DNA of 64,000 bases from Hyalella azteca (Eukaryota > Arthropoda > Malacostraca > Amphipoda > Hyalellidae), in NCBI RefSeq assembly GCF_000764305.2, contig NW_025931949.1:558001-622000 (forward strand). Direction: 5' to 3'. This document shows, piece after piece, positions 41,701 through 53,771 of the stretch. The translations under genes and the position numbers were made by a program. The number at the start of each line of letters is the position of its first letter. Within the stretch, counting starts at the first letter, position 1. The notes under the pieces are model-generated. The model made no database searches and was not told the DNA's origin. It saw nothing but the letters and a program-made list of their open reading frames with translations.

Positions 41701-44700
41701 TGTAATCAAAAATGTATTTAAAATCTATTGTAAGTTCTTATTTCGCTTAATCTACTGGATGCGTTCTGGTATAGTTGATGATCAGCCGTTAATAACTTCA
41801 AGTTTTGACGTGTTTCCTCCTTGGGATTTGGTGAAGTTTTATCGCCAGTCTCGCGAGTAGTCCATCATATCCGACAACTGGCAGTGCGGCCGAGACTACC
41901 ACTCATTTCTACGTCGCAGGACTCGGGAATTCATCGCTGTCAAACAATCCTGACAAGCATCTACGAGGAGCATCATTCACCACAACCGTCCAGGCAGCTT
42001 GCATTATGCATGCTAATATCATCGTAACATGATATTCCATGCGAAATTGATTGTAGTCGACTTTTTCTCGTGCTGTGAAATTGTCATAAAAGTAATTCGT
42101 TGGCTTTCGTTGATATCACCGTCGCTACTCTCGAAAACAAATTTGATTTTCGTAAAGCGATATTTAAATATTTTTATTATAAATTAATTACGTGACCCCT
42201 TCACGCAGAGAAAGTAACCGCGAAGTTATGACCCACGTTTCTGTGCTAACTATGCACGAACCATTTTGGTTTAATAGGTCCGTCGTTCTGTAAATACTTG
42301 TGTCTAAGTAATGGACTGTTATTTCTGCTCGAGTCTTCCCTTACACTTCTCGTAATGAGCTGAGGTCGCATAAGCGTTGTTTTTTTATAAATCTTGTGCT
42401 TTATTCCAGGGCATGCTCATATATGTGCCAATATATGTATACATATTTTTATTGTAAATTAAAGGTGGAGCTTTTCCTCGAGCCATCGAGGTAAGCACTT
42501 TTCTGCAATAAATAGAAGTAAATAAAAACATTCCTCCGCCTTAAAAGCTCATTCCGCAAATGGCCATAGCGAAGCATTATGAAGCACTTGAGCTGTATAG
42601 GTTTTTCTTACTTCATCACCTCTTATAACGCTAACTGATAAATTATGGGAGGATTCCATTATGACAGGGTATTGCTATTCTTCCTGTGAAAGCGAACAGC
42701 TCTCGAGTCGTTGGGCGTGACTCAGGTCAACCTTATATAGGAAGCCAATTTTAATATTGTGCCAGGTTCTTCTTCATTTGTCGGGTTCTTCCTTGGCACT
42801 AAAGATAGCTGCATGTACACGCTGTTGCTGAAATGAGATGGAGGCTCCGAAGAGATACGTGTTTTTGAAATGATTTTCAGCTAGCATTTGAATGTTGCTG
42901 AAGTAAGCGATTGGTGTTAACTAATTTATATTATAATTGGTTGCAAAGCAAATGCATTATTGTGTGGTAACATCACATTAGTGCCACGAGTTTCTGTTAT
43001 CGTTTCTTATGATTTTCAAGACGAAAATTTATGAGTGTGCATCTCCCTGTGCTCATCCGTATGAGATTCTAAATGCATCATAACAATGTCACCTGATCTC
43101 AACTTAGAATTCAACTTATGAGCTGATGCGTGTTGTAGCCCGACGATCAAAGATGGTCGTTGCAGATTCTGCTGCGGTATTTCCTTTCCATCTTCTAGCT
43201 CGATCCCAATAATCCTGTCACTCATGATAGCCATCCTTTGACAAGCGAAACCGTGGATTACAATCTTGCTCTCTACCCAAGATCAGGTTTGGCGAGTATC
43301 GCTTTAGCCTCCTGTCCGTCTCTTCCTCTGGGCCTCACCCGCGCTCTGGCGGCAATTGTGTCTGTGTTTGTTTGCCTCGTTACTTCCGTTGTCTGAGTTT
43401 GAAGTGCCACTTGCCACCTTCTGTTGAACGAGCGAGTTTGGTGGACGGAATTTGGAGGAAAACATTTTATTCCACATGGAGCTAGCACAAAAGGTCTGCC
43501 ACCTCTCGCTACCAAGAAGACCCTTGTGGGAAATTGTCGTCGTTCCTCAAATCGATTCGATTTAAGATATCAATTTCTTTTGTGATCGGGAGTTTTTTGC
43601 AGATGTGATCTGACTCTGATTAATTACTTTCGTTCATTTCTCGTCTCGTAATGACTTTCAACTACTAAATTGGGTTTGCTCTTATTACTCGTTCTCGTTC
43701 TGCTACAAAATTTGGATAACTATACTATATATTTTGGATAACTATACATTAAAACATCTTTCTTGTGTCCTTTACAGAACCTCCTTTGTTGAATAAACGA
43801 TAATTTTAATTAAAGGCTTGGCGACATCATACTCATTATTATCTAAGTTTAGAAAAAGCTTCAAACGTTTACTGTTAATCCCTCCTGATATTTTTAAGCC
43901 TGCGCAGGTGTCTGACTGTATTCCTAGCTCCGTAAAAATTATGAAGTAGGCCGTAATACGTTAGACCATCGCCGATGGTTCATTATCTTCGGTGCTCTTT
44001 CGCTCTTCATAGCCCAACTATCTTCGTTCGCACGCACACTCTTCCCTTCCAAGCACAGACGACGTGAAGTTGTTTGCATGATGTCGCTGCGCGAAAACTT
44101 ACTGAGACATTAACCGGAACAAATAGCGCTTCTATGGAGAATAATTGACCATTTGTGGGTGATTTCTCCCTTTGCGTCGGAGTTCCTCAGCTTGATGTCG
44201 TATCATCGGCGTTCACGAACAGTAGCTGCAAAAATTGACGTTCTTATGCTTCACGCTTGAGTTGTATATGACGAAATTCGTATCAGAACGTCAAGTATAT
44301 TATACTAGATAATTTCTTCGATTAAGTTTGGGCATGCATTTATAGTTGCATGCGTTTTTTACCTGTATTTTTTCATTTCATGCGGTTTCATCAATGATCA
44401 TTATTTTTCGCACAAATTTATTGATGCTTCGTTGCTAATTCGTGCATATAGTTTAGATCTGCATGATACTGCGTTTGATGTTCTGCACGATCGAAGTTCG
44501 TTTTTTCCTAAGCTAGAGCCCCGCCACCAACAGTGCGGTGTGAACATTGGAATGCAATGGTACATTTTTCAATAAGTTTTTATCACCTCCTGTAAAACAT
44601 TAGGAACTTTTTCGTCTGGTTTTTGCGGCGTGCAGAAATTTGTTGGTGCACCGAGTATTGCGTTCGGCGTGATCACCTCGCTCATGCTTCTACCGCAAAT

Positions 44701-45448
44701 GGGCCCACAAATGTATTAGGCTGCTCCACAGCAATGGTTATTGGCCGTGCTATTCCAGACTCCTAAGATGCTCTAAAACGCCCTCTAAACTTTATTTCTC
44801 GTTCTTGAGTGCGGCTGTGTTTCTGTGCCCTTATCGATGCGTTTTTATTCTCTTCGATAAAGGCCGAGTTCATGTGCATCAAACATCCATCGAGCCCGAA
44901 GACTTGATCATGTTTATGTTGGTCATCCAAGTTTTTCTTCATAAAAGCACCTAATTTTGTTAATTTGATTTAGGTTTGCAACATTTTCAAGCTGTGCTCA
45001 GTAAAATTGACGAACAACAAATTGCTAACGCTACAAAAATCCAAGATAAAGTATTAACTTAACTTGTATAACTTTTAAATTGTAAAAATCAGAATTTGTG
45101 TCCCGCGATGAAGATATATTTTGTAGTGTTGAATAGTCAATCATGCCTAAATTGAATGAATTAACATTTCATCACCAAGAAGGAAACAAATTTTCACTTT
45201 AATTTCGATTTTAATCTATAATTTATTTTGACATTTCTTACCTTGAATTTGTTTTGTTTCTGCTTCTATTTATTCTTCATGACTTCATTTCGGGCTTGGA
45301 TGTGCAAGTAATGTCCTAATCTCTGTAAGAATTGCGTCTCTCCGTTGTTTTCAGCAAATTTAATGCTAGCTCCGCAAAATTCAGTCGTCTGTTTCCTACT
45401 TCAGCCGAACTGAAACAACCCGCAAGTTATACTCTCCTTGACGTTTCC

Positions 45449-45456
45449 TATATAAA
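45449..45456 (+). promoter_or_regulatory. TATA-like box upstream of the large exon
   Basis: TATATAAA in a somewhat GC-richer setting, about 0.8 kb before the main start codon. A start site near 45480 would give a leader containing both uORFs with no intron. No good initiator is visible at the expected spot, and such motifs arise often by chance here. Confidence 0.25.
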
Positions 45457-46151
45457 CTTGGCTGGCTGATGGAGCCAGAAATTGGATGGCTGAACTGCTG
45501 CCGACTTCTGACTTACGTGTTATATATTGGTCATGAGAAGCCGTGTCAGTAGGCAAGACCTCCCTATTTCTTTTAGTAATTCATTTGTGCAGGATTTGGT
45601 TCGTGAGATTTCTACTCGTTGCAATGGTTTTGTTCCCTTATGGCTATGCCTAGACTGTGTGCAAGATAATAATAATAATTGTAAGCGTTTTTGTACCATT
45701 CTGGATGTTAGTTTTAAGACTGTTAATAGATGCTGTGGAACTTTCTTGTTTAAACCCAGTGATATTTGAAATTTATTATAAAGTGTTATTCTCTTCTGGC
45801 TCCAGAACGTCTCTTAATTGAATCGCTTTGATATATTGATAGTATCTTTGAAATTTGTTATGGTGGATCAGATACTATGAACTACTGAGTGTTATATCGT
45901 GAAATTTTTAGTAATCAGTGTAGATTTTTTTGAAGTGTTGGTGTTGGTTGGTGTCTAATTCAAGTAATTTAAACCAAAATGTTTTTACGTGCCACATCGT
46001 GACGTGCTATTAAATGAAGACTTTATGAAGAAAATTCTCCAAATTTGACACGATTTGAAAATCAATGCATGATTCGGATCCTTGATTACAAATCGTATAA
46101 TTTTTCTACTTGGCAATTGAGCATAACTTTACAACGTTGAAATTTTACCTA

Positions 46152-46164
46152 GTGTAGTTTCAGT
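46152..46164 (+). other. Possible splice acceptor before the large exon
   Basis: The sequence gtgtagtttcag|T gives an AG after 46163 with a short pyrimidine run, about 100 bases before the start codon. If used, the 5' UTR part of the large exon would run 46164-46266 and include both uORFs. The tract is short and the call is weak; the alternative is that transcription starts locally, for example from the TATA-like site at 45449. Confidence 0.25.
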
Positions 46165-46218
46165 TGCACCTGATCTGCCGGACAAATCTCAAGGCAAAAA
46201 TTATCGTTGGCCTTAGCA

Positions 46219-46233
46219 ATGTCATCGCGCTAA
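46219..46233 (+). promoter_or_regulatory. Upstream ORF 1 (MSSR-stop)
   Basis: A four-codon ORF, ATG at 46219 and TAA at 46231, in the same frame as the large exon and closing that frame upstream of its start. It has G at -3 but T at +4, so its initiation context is moderate. It would matter only if the transcript leader extends this far, which the sequence cannot prove. Confidence 0.45.
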
Positions 46234-46237
46234 AGTG

Positions 46238-46270
46238 ATGGAACCGTTTGTGTGTCTTTGCGTAGCATGA
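46238..46270 (+). promoter_or_regulatory. Upstream ORF 2 overlapping the main start (MEPFVCLCVA-stop)
   Basis: A ten-codon ORF starts at ATG 46238, which has G at -3 and G at +4, a strong context. Its stop TGA (46268-46270) shares two bases with the main start ATG (46267-46269), giving the sequence ATGA. Overlaps of this kind are known to permit limited termination-reinitiation or to repress the main frame. That this uORF controls the large protein is inference; it requires the mRNA 5' end to lie upstream of 46238. Confidence 0.5.
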
Positions 46271-49200
46271 AAGTCGAGGAGGTCGCACCGGGGGGGTTAG
46301 CTCCCTCCGGCAAACTGACCCTCTTGATCCCGAAGGACGACACGGCTTCGTCGAGTAGCGACGGAGCCGACAGCGGTTGCCTTGCCGAGTCCCCCGAGTT
46401 CTGTAAAGAAGATTCGTTGTGTCAGAGCGATGCGTGCGTCACTCCTGACATGGCTCGTAGGGAGCATCGCCCGCAGCTGCTCCCCGCATGCAAAGATGAA
46501 GACGCGGGTCGAGCTGCTCCAAGAGAAGAGAAAACGGATCACATGCATAGTAAATCATCGAGCACCACGTCAGAGTCATCCAGTAACTGCGACGACTGGA
46601 CTCATGGGTTCTCACGTGTCATTACTTCGTATATCGAAATAAATTGCAACGGAAATGGTGTTCCGCGAGTAGATGAATGTCCTAAAAGCGTGTCTAATTC
46701 AAATGAGCAAAACGAACACCGTGTTCATGACGCGAACGATAATGAACTTTGTGAAACTGCTGAAGACTCTGTAGATTCGGCCTTCTCTGCGACGAAGAAA
46801 CACTTCTCATATAAGGACAAAAATCACGGATCACAAACAGAATTTACTACTTCTAACATCCATGAGGCACAGAGGAATTTGGTGCTACACAGTGAACCAC
46901 TTTCTGTGGATGTGAACCACTGTATAAGTAAAATTTCTTCATCGGAAACTCAAACTGACATCAATGCCATGGCGCCTGTCATGGCTCCTAATGCCAACGC
47001 CACTCACGAAATAACGTTGAGTCTATCCCAGCTTTCTGACTTTGAAATAACAAAGCAGAAAATAAAAGAGATGAGAAAGAGCTTCCTTACTAAATTAGCT
47101 TCTGAAGAATCGCATTCCGAGAATGCTGACGTTGCGAGAGAAGAAACTGGAAAACCTGAATCGTCATTTCTGGCACATCTTCAAAACAAACGGGCTAATC
47201 GTTTAAAAATGAAAATCGATTCCGGGAAATCCATCTCGACTAATTGTGAATATCAAGGTTTGTATCCAAAAAATATTTCCCTCGTCCCACAAGCTCTGAC
47301 AAACTATGATCCTAATTTACGGCACCAAATTTTTAATTCTAACGATCGCGAGACGCTTGGACGAGCTGCCGTACATCAGTCATCACCGAGAGAAAATTCC
47401 AGTAATATTTTGGAACAAATTCCAGTAAATTTAGACGTTATAAATGCCAATGCTCCAAGTGCCTTTCATTCAATACTCCCATCTTCGTTGCCTCCTTCCA
47501 TCTCCTCCTCCCCTATCCATTATTTTCCCAAAGTTGGAGCTGGGCCGGGTGTAGCGCGTGTCAACAGTAATCCGAACTCGCCGTATCGCGCGGCTCTCAC
47601 ACATGACTATACATGTTACCCTCACATTGCTCATCCCATACCAATTGTAAGAACTCCTCGACAGGCAATATTCAACCATGATCTCGATGAAATCCTTTCT
47701 CGATCAGCTGATGCAAGTTCTTTCAACATGGAAAATTTCGACTGCCAAAAGCAGTATTTGCGAACACGTTCTCTCGAAGAAGCTTCAAAGATTTCAAAGA
47801 AGGCCAAATCTAGTAGTCCTGTTAGTTCTTTTCGAAAAGTTTTTAATCAGCACAAAAGTAATAGGAATGGAGTATCTCCACTGGACTGCATAAAATCAAA
47901 CTCTGATAACCTTGAGTCAGACAAGAACAAAAATTTTTCGGACAAACATAAACATGAAATTATTAACGATAGTAAGCTATCAACAGTTCAAGGTGCTGTG
48001 GTTCGATCAAAGACTACAAATAGTGACCACAGCAACTTATGGCTCCTCGAAAAAACAGTACAACTTTTGCGTTTGAAGAAAAATGGCTCCAAAAATAAAC
48101 TCTCGAAGTTAGGAGGTGGTAACAATTCGGACAGTGACTATGAGCATAGAGAGCAAAAAACCAAAATCAAAGAGGCCTGTAAAGACGTAGCTCGTGCGCT
48201 GTTTTCTTTGCCTAACAGCCCTGAGAGAAGTCGAGAAACTCGCTCTCAATCTCCGCCAACAATTGGAACCTGTCAAAGAATTCTTCCTTCCGTAGATCTG
48301 GAGAGAGACGCTTCTTTGTCGCGTCAAGTGCGTCGGCGGCAGCACCTCCTCTCAGCCGCTGAAAGCTCACCTCGCAATAGTTTTCATGGCTCGTCCAGCT
48401 GCTCGTCTGGTGATTCCTGTAACTGCAGTGAAGTGCGTTTCGGCAAATGTCACTCGGAAGGGTTACAGAGAAGTCCAGCGTTTATGGATGGCTGGCAGAA
48501 AATTTCTCTAATAAGTAGGCCGAGTTCTGCCCCAAATATTATAGCAGAAAATCGGAAGAATTCAACGTCTGCGTGTCAACAAAACCAGCGAGAGAAGGAA
48601 GATCAGTTATCTTCCGATGATGATGATTACGCAGAAGACTATTGTCAAACTGACGAATGCCAAGACGGTTGTGATTATTGCAGTGGTGACGATGCTGGAG
48701 ATGAGGAAGAAGATGTCTGCGATCAGTGTCAAGCTCGGGACGCGGTTTCGTCATCGTGTAAACATTCCAGAATTTTGACTAACGGTGTACTCAAGTCTTG
48801 TCCGCGCGGCCGAAAAAGTGACATGAAGGGGGTGGCAAAAGGAGGCCGCGTTTCAGTTGAGTTCACAATGCAAGAACTTCGGTCGATGCCTTCCACTGCC
48901 GCTCCTGCAAATGGCTTGGTGTGGGTGCCGCCACTACCCAAGCGAAGACGCTGTGCCGCAGCAAATATTGCCTTATCTGGCACTTCTGTTGATAGTTGCA
49001 GGCGACAGGGCCATGGTTTGGGATGCATCCGTGAATCGAGTGTTACTAGCGATGATCAGCTCGATACTGACGAGGAACAGTTCTCTCATGACGGCAGCAA
49101 TTGTGATCTGTCACGAAGTTGGAGATTTGGTCTAAGCCGTGATGCGGTACCAAGTCGTGACTCTACGCTTTGCAGTGACAGCAGCTGCGCTTCTGCTCCC

Positions 49201-49839
49201 GCCAACCGCCTTCACTTAACATGCAGGGAAAAGAGCAATTCTTTACCTGGTGCCTACAACCGACCCCTCCCGGCTGACCTTCCGCGACCACGGCCTGGAT
49301 CAACTGTGATAAGACTACCATCAACTTCCGAAGAAGATACTGTCATTGCCTCTCCACTTTCCTGCAATCCTACCCGCCCACCACGAGCCCCACGAACTCG
49401 ATTCCCTTCGTCCCCAAACCCAACGAGCCCAGCTCTACATTCCACTTCCCCGGGCAGTCCTCGGCCCACCATGGGAGTGTTGGGTCTGCAGCGCTCCCCA
49501 AACATTGCTCGAACTTACAATATGACGGGCTTACCACCGTCACCCCGGCTCATACATGCACCCCGCACTGTCGCTACCCGCAGTCCCAACAACCCTAACC
49601 TTCCGTACGCTTCCATTGCGACCCCCGTGCAATGTTCACCGCCAGGGTCGCCGAGAACGAGCTCGCGGGCGGGCGGCTTAGTAACCCGGAATTTTTCCAT
49701 AAGTGATGATGAAAATGGACGACGCTACTCCAAGAGACAAGTGACCATTTGCCGACACGAGAGCGCATACAAAGAAGCAGCCGAAAAAGGATATATTCTT
49801 CCTCCGGGATCTCCTGTCGATCCTTACTGGCTTACTTGG
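46267..49839 (+). CDS. Large coding exon of an unidentified Ser/Pro-rich protein (1191 residues, 3' partial)
   Basis: Seen: one uninterrupted frame far longer than anything else in the window. An in-frame TAA at 46231 lies upstream, so ATG 46267 (A at -3) is the first in-frame Met after it; a GTG at 46252 is also in frame but unlikely to start a eukaryotic gene. The frame leaves the exon at a consensus donor (TGG|GTAAGT) in phase 0. Layout by residue: Ser/Asp patch at 24-37; Ser/Asn/Lys-rich low complexity to about 580; Leu/Lys-rich, possibly helical stretch at about 591-616; Ser-Pro sites near 645-662; CNC at 718-720; acidic segment with at least seven Cys at about 775-835; PPLPKRRR at 888-895 (PxxPxR SH3-ligand form plus basic cluster); Pro-rich region with many SP/TP sites at about 1000-1140; more ordered-looking end at 1149-1191 containing YKEAAEKGYILPPGSP. 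No signal peptide, membrane segment or known enzyme domain is visible. Inference: a long disordered N-terminal region of a regulatory or scaffold protein whose folded domain lies in later exons. The gene is not named because I do not recognise it. Confidence 0.9.
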
Positions 49840-49847
49840 GTAAGTAT
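49840..49847 (+). other. Splice donor ending the large exon (phase 0)
   Basis: TGG|GTAAGTAT matches the metazoan donor consensus closely and falls exactly between codons. Just after it the composition drops to AT-rich non-coding sequence. Without splicing, translation would add only nine residues (VSILNALYD) and stop at TAA 49867-49869, so the donor is the natural end of the coding exon and the nine-residue tail is probably an unspliced artefact. Confidence 0.85.
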
Positions 49848-52325
49848 CTTAAATGCATTATATGATTAACCATGAGTATTTGTTCTATTAGGACGTACAA
49901 GCCGTCATGCATTAATTAACTCGATTGCTGACCGATTATTACAAGTTATTCAATGAGAAACTCGCAATAATTTCAGTTCTGAATCTAATACTGAAATGAT
50001 TGATGGATTTGGATTAACGAGTACGTTTTTGGTAAGGAAATCTGTTGTTTTACGATTAGAAAGTTTATCCTTATTTCGAATTAGTTGCATACTTCATAAT
50101 GAATATTTATTAATGATCTGCGTTCTATCTGCGTGAGGGGCACCCAACCTGATTCTGTATTGCATAAATAAGTAATTAAATCAAAATAAATTACCACAGA
50201 GCTTCTCACCAAGGCCTGCTCGCATGATAATTTTATTTAGGCTGAAAATAAATTTGGTATTTGTTACTCATTATGGGAGGCTTAATCACAGCACAAACTT
50301 TTCTGTGCCTTATACCTAGAAGTTCTGTTCGTTAAAAGCTCTCAATTTTGAGACCAGCACAGGCCACGACGACACATTTCCTCTGAAGGAAGACCAGTTT
50401 GGCCGTGTCTCATTAGCTCCTAGAGAGAGTGAGTGATCGATGCCTGACGTGCCTCCCGTACGAGACTTCCGTTTCTTTAAAGGCTTCGGTTCCGTGATTA
50501 GCGCCAGCAAAGTGAGGTGCGCTGAGAATATTTGTATTGAAACCTATAGGGCTCCTCAATCAGTATTGTTCGATAATGGCCACTTCAATGTGGGCTTTTT
50601 TATAAATTTAATTTAAGACTAGATTGATCAATTTATCTGCAGAAAGTGATTTGACGTGCAAGTAATCTCGGTCATCTGAAAACTTTGAGGTACGACATAA
50701 AACAATAAGTTCAAATAGATGTCAGTAATGTGAGTAAAATTTTCTCAGTAATGCGCAATGAATTAATGCTTAGAAAGAAGTCCTGTTAATCAAGTAGACA
50801 GACAATTATTCAGCGAGATTCACATGACCTCAACCTGAAATTCTGAGAATCATTTAGGACTTTCAGAGTTCAGGAACTGTCGAGAAACTGGTTCTCAATA
50901 TACGGAATTACTATTCCAGTTCCATGAGTATTGATTAGCGCGCAATATCTTCAATGAAGTATTGAATAGAGGCACGAGAATTAAATGCTGGCAGTATTTA
51001 ACCAGTTATCAATTCGTGGAGGAAGGTTATTAAGTGTAAGCAAGCAGTCGCGCTGCTCACTGCTGTGCTACAGCGATAAGACGAACCCTGTAGCTCGGCA
51101 CAGCCCAACAAATGATGCCCCTATATATCTCTTCTTCACTGTCTCTGGCCTTCCTTAGCTCCCAAGACTGCCTTCCTTAGTAATACGGAGTGCACTAAAG
51201 TTTTCTTCCTTTAAATTGCTTTGTTTACTTCTTACTGTGGGAAACTTCTTGCAAAGCCTAATATTTTCGTGGCTACGCCTGTACCCTTGTGCCTCATTCT
51301 TTAGCTGCCCCTTGGGAGTCTTAGTGATAAAAAGAGAGGCGAGACGATGCTGCAAAAAGCCCTAGAGCCGCTATCGGAAAAAATTTAAAGCTTTGATGCG
51401 AGTATCGCAATGCGCTGTATGTTTATATTGCTGATGAAGCTCAAAAACTTGACCGCCTACGGTCTTATACACTAGCTTCAGATACATTATTTATTTATGA
51501 GCATCTTGCTAATTTTATGTAACTTTTTTCAGTCGATGATTTATGGGTGCCTTCAAAAATTTATCCAATGTATCCTCACAGAGAAATAGTGCGATGTCGT
51601 CACCACAATGCTCTAGGCAGATAAGTCAATTTACGAAATATAGCATCATCTCTCCAGGAGTAAGGTACACTAGCTAGGAAGTCAGTTTCCAGGTTGATGA
51701 TCGTCTGGGTACCATGGAGACTGCATTTTGTCTCCAACATCGCATGCTTGGCGCTTGGTTTTAGAGGCCGTGTTCAGGTTATAGGGCCGTTAAATGCACC
51801 TTTAGTGCATGTGTACGTTAGCACACCTTCCCGAGGTATCAACTTTTCTGCTTCCTGCCTCCGAAAAATGTTATGCACTCCCCGAAATTGAACTGTTGCT
51901 TTTAGTGATCCCTTGTGTTGTAGCTCTATTGTTCAACTTCAACTAGTTTCTGTTTTTTTTTTACTGCAATGCATGGAGCAGCTAGATGAATATTTGTTGC
52001 CTTTGAACGTATGGAGTAAATTTTCAGTGTGTAACCTGAACTTCAGCTCGATTATAAAAAACGATCGAAAAGCATACATCGGCGTATGAGCGCAATTTGC
52101 TGGCTATGCCTTCCTTTAAAGCCCTTGACTATGGGGACCGCCTCGGTACCTTCGAAGTTCTTGAACGAGAGGTTTGCCTTTGAAGTTACGAAGAGCGCCA
52201 CTTCTCAGGGAGTTGTCTTCGTTCTCACTCGTAACGGGAGAAGTTAGCGTGACGCTCTCTTGAGGACTGGAAAGATCTACCGCTCCTTCAAACATCCACT
52301 TCATAGTTCGCAACTTCCTATTTCG

Positions 52326-52513
52326 CCTTAATCGAAAGAATTTTTTGATTATCCATTTAATGAAATATTGCCTTAATCAAAAGAATTTTTTGATGATCTA
52401 TTTAATGAAATATTGCCTTAATCAAAAGAATTTTTTTATGATCTATTTAATGAAATATTGCCTTAATAAAAAGTTTTTTATTACTTATTTAACGAAATAT
52501 TTGGCCTTAATCC
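52326..52513 (+). repeat. 45-bp minisatellite, about four copies
   Basis: Units begin with CCTTAATC at 52326, 52371, 52416 and 52461 (the fourth reads CCTTAATA), and a partial one at 52505. The first three spacings are exactly 45 bp and the last is 44. Each unit carries an A/T-rich core ending in TTTAATGAAATATT. The 45-bp period keeps one frame open (52345-52563), but the repeated peptide is an artefact of the repeat and not evidence of a gene. Confidence 0.9.
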
Positions 52514-53354
52514 TACACTATTATCAATCGTTTTTGTTATTAGCGTGCGTCTTATTGTTTTAATTTGTATTATATATCCTTATAGGTTCTAGATGCATTC
52601 ATAGTGCAGTGACTCGTGATTGAAAGATGTTGACTTATAATGTTCAAATAAATGCATCACATGTCTCACAGTAGTTGGTACGGAATTGCTTCCCTACTAT
52701 AAATCCGAGTGATGTAATCTACTATAAAAAGAATCCCCATTCTCTGCAATAATAAATTTCATATAAATTTTCTCGCTCCCTTGTGCGGGCAAGCTGTATA
52801 TCGGTAAAAACTCAAGATGAATGACCCAGGCAAAGTTGGAGGGCGTGTCAGGAAAATAACCTGGACCATGAAAAATTATTTTTTTTGCGACATCCAGTCG
52901 CAGGACCATTAATGCACTGTAATCTAGTGACCGAACTTGTCACGGGAAAAAATCGAATTGCCGGCAGTGTCCAACTTTAGTCTAATGGTTGAAGACTAAT
53001 TGTCCCTTTTTTTTTGCAAGTCCTCTGCCAGCAAGCGTGTCCTGTGTTAGAAGATCCGTAATTTTACATTCCAATCCGTTGAGGCTTTGATTTACCTAAC
53101 ATAATTTGTATGGAGTCCGAGACAAATTTTAATTTATTGTAAATAAAAGCTACTAAATCCAGCGCTGTTCGCCTCTCGTTTGTTATTATAAACAAATCAT
53201 TAGGCAAATTACAAAATGAACGAACTAGTTCGAGATTAAGTCGAGAAGTGTTTCATTTCCCACACCTCTCATTGCCCTCATACCGCAGACCAAACAATAT
53301 GAGAACACTTCTTGAGTGTTCGTGAATCGACTTACTCGGCGTATTGTTGAAATA

Positions 53355-53383
53355 CGAGGGTGCTTCGAAAGGTTCATGGAAAA
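53355..53383 (+). repeat. Left terminal inverted repeat of the mariner relic
   Basis: CGAGGGTGCTTCGAAAGG and the following bases pair with the right end of the element, apart from four mismatches and one single-base indel. It is preceded by TA. Confidence 0.85.
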
Positions 53384-53771
53384 TTGATATAACTGAAAAC
53401 AGTATGAAAAGAATATGATGTCAATGCGCCAGAACGATCCTGTAACAATATTTTATAATGTACTCTCACATGAACCCTTGAATTAATGTTGTAAACGTGG
53501 GCCACTGTTTTAAATGCAACAACCGTTCATGCAACTTGGTACCTACCGAAATCGAGGCCAAGTCCAACATCTAATTCATAGTGAAGCTTGGGTTGAATAA
53601 CAGCCAAACCATTAATGACTCTCTGGAATAGGTTCGTGGTGACAGTGCCTTAGAGAAATCAGCAACCTCTTAATGAATTGGCCGTTCCAGAAGCGAAAGA
53701 ATAGAGACAAAATATGACCCATTCAGAGGCAGTTCAAACACATCAGTTTTTGGTGGTAAAACATTGATATT

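Larger units (their letters stand above)
15916..46151. other. Long non-coding stretch with local repeats
   Basis: Apart from the repeats, tRNA-like pieces, CRE sites and CpG-dense blocks listed separately, I see no coding exon. It may be intergenic, or a 5' UTR intron of the large gene if transcription starts near 15850; the sequence alone does not decide. Confidence 0.55.

Noticed and set aside
43016..43234. Minus-strand frame with a vaguely PDZ-like stretch
   Set aside because: Only short and loose resemblance; no splice signals or further exons recognised.
46252..46266. GTG at 46252 as the start of the large protein
   Set aside because: Non-AUG start without need: ATG 46267 lies five codons later in good context.
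48539..49505. Minus-strand frames inside the large exon
   Set aside because: Shadows of the GC-richer coding strand; no independent evidence.
52345..52563. 72-codon repetitive frame
   Set aside because: Produced by the 45-bp minisatellite, whose period is a multiple of three.
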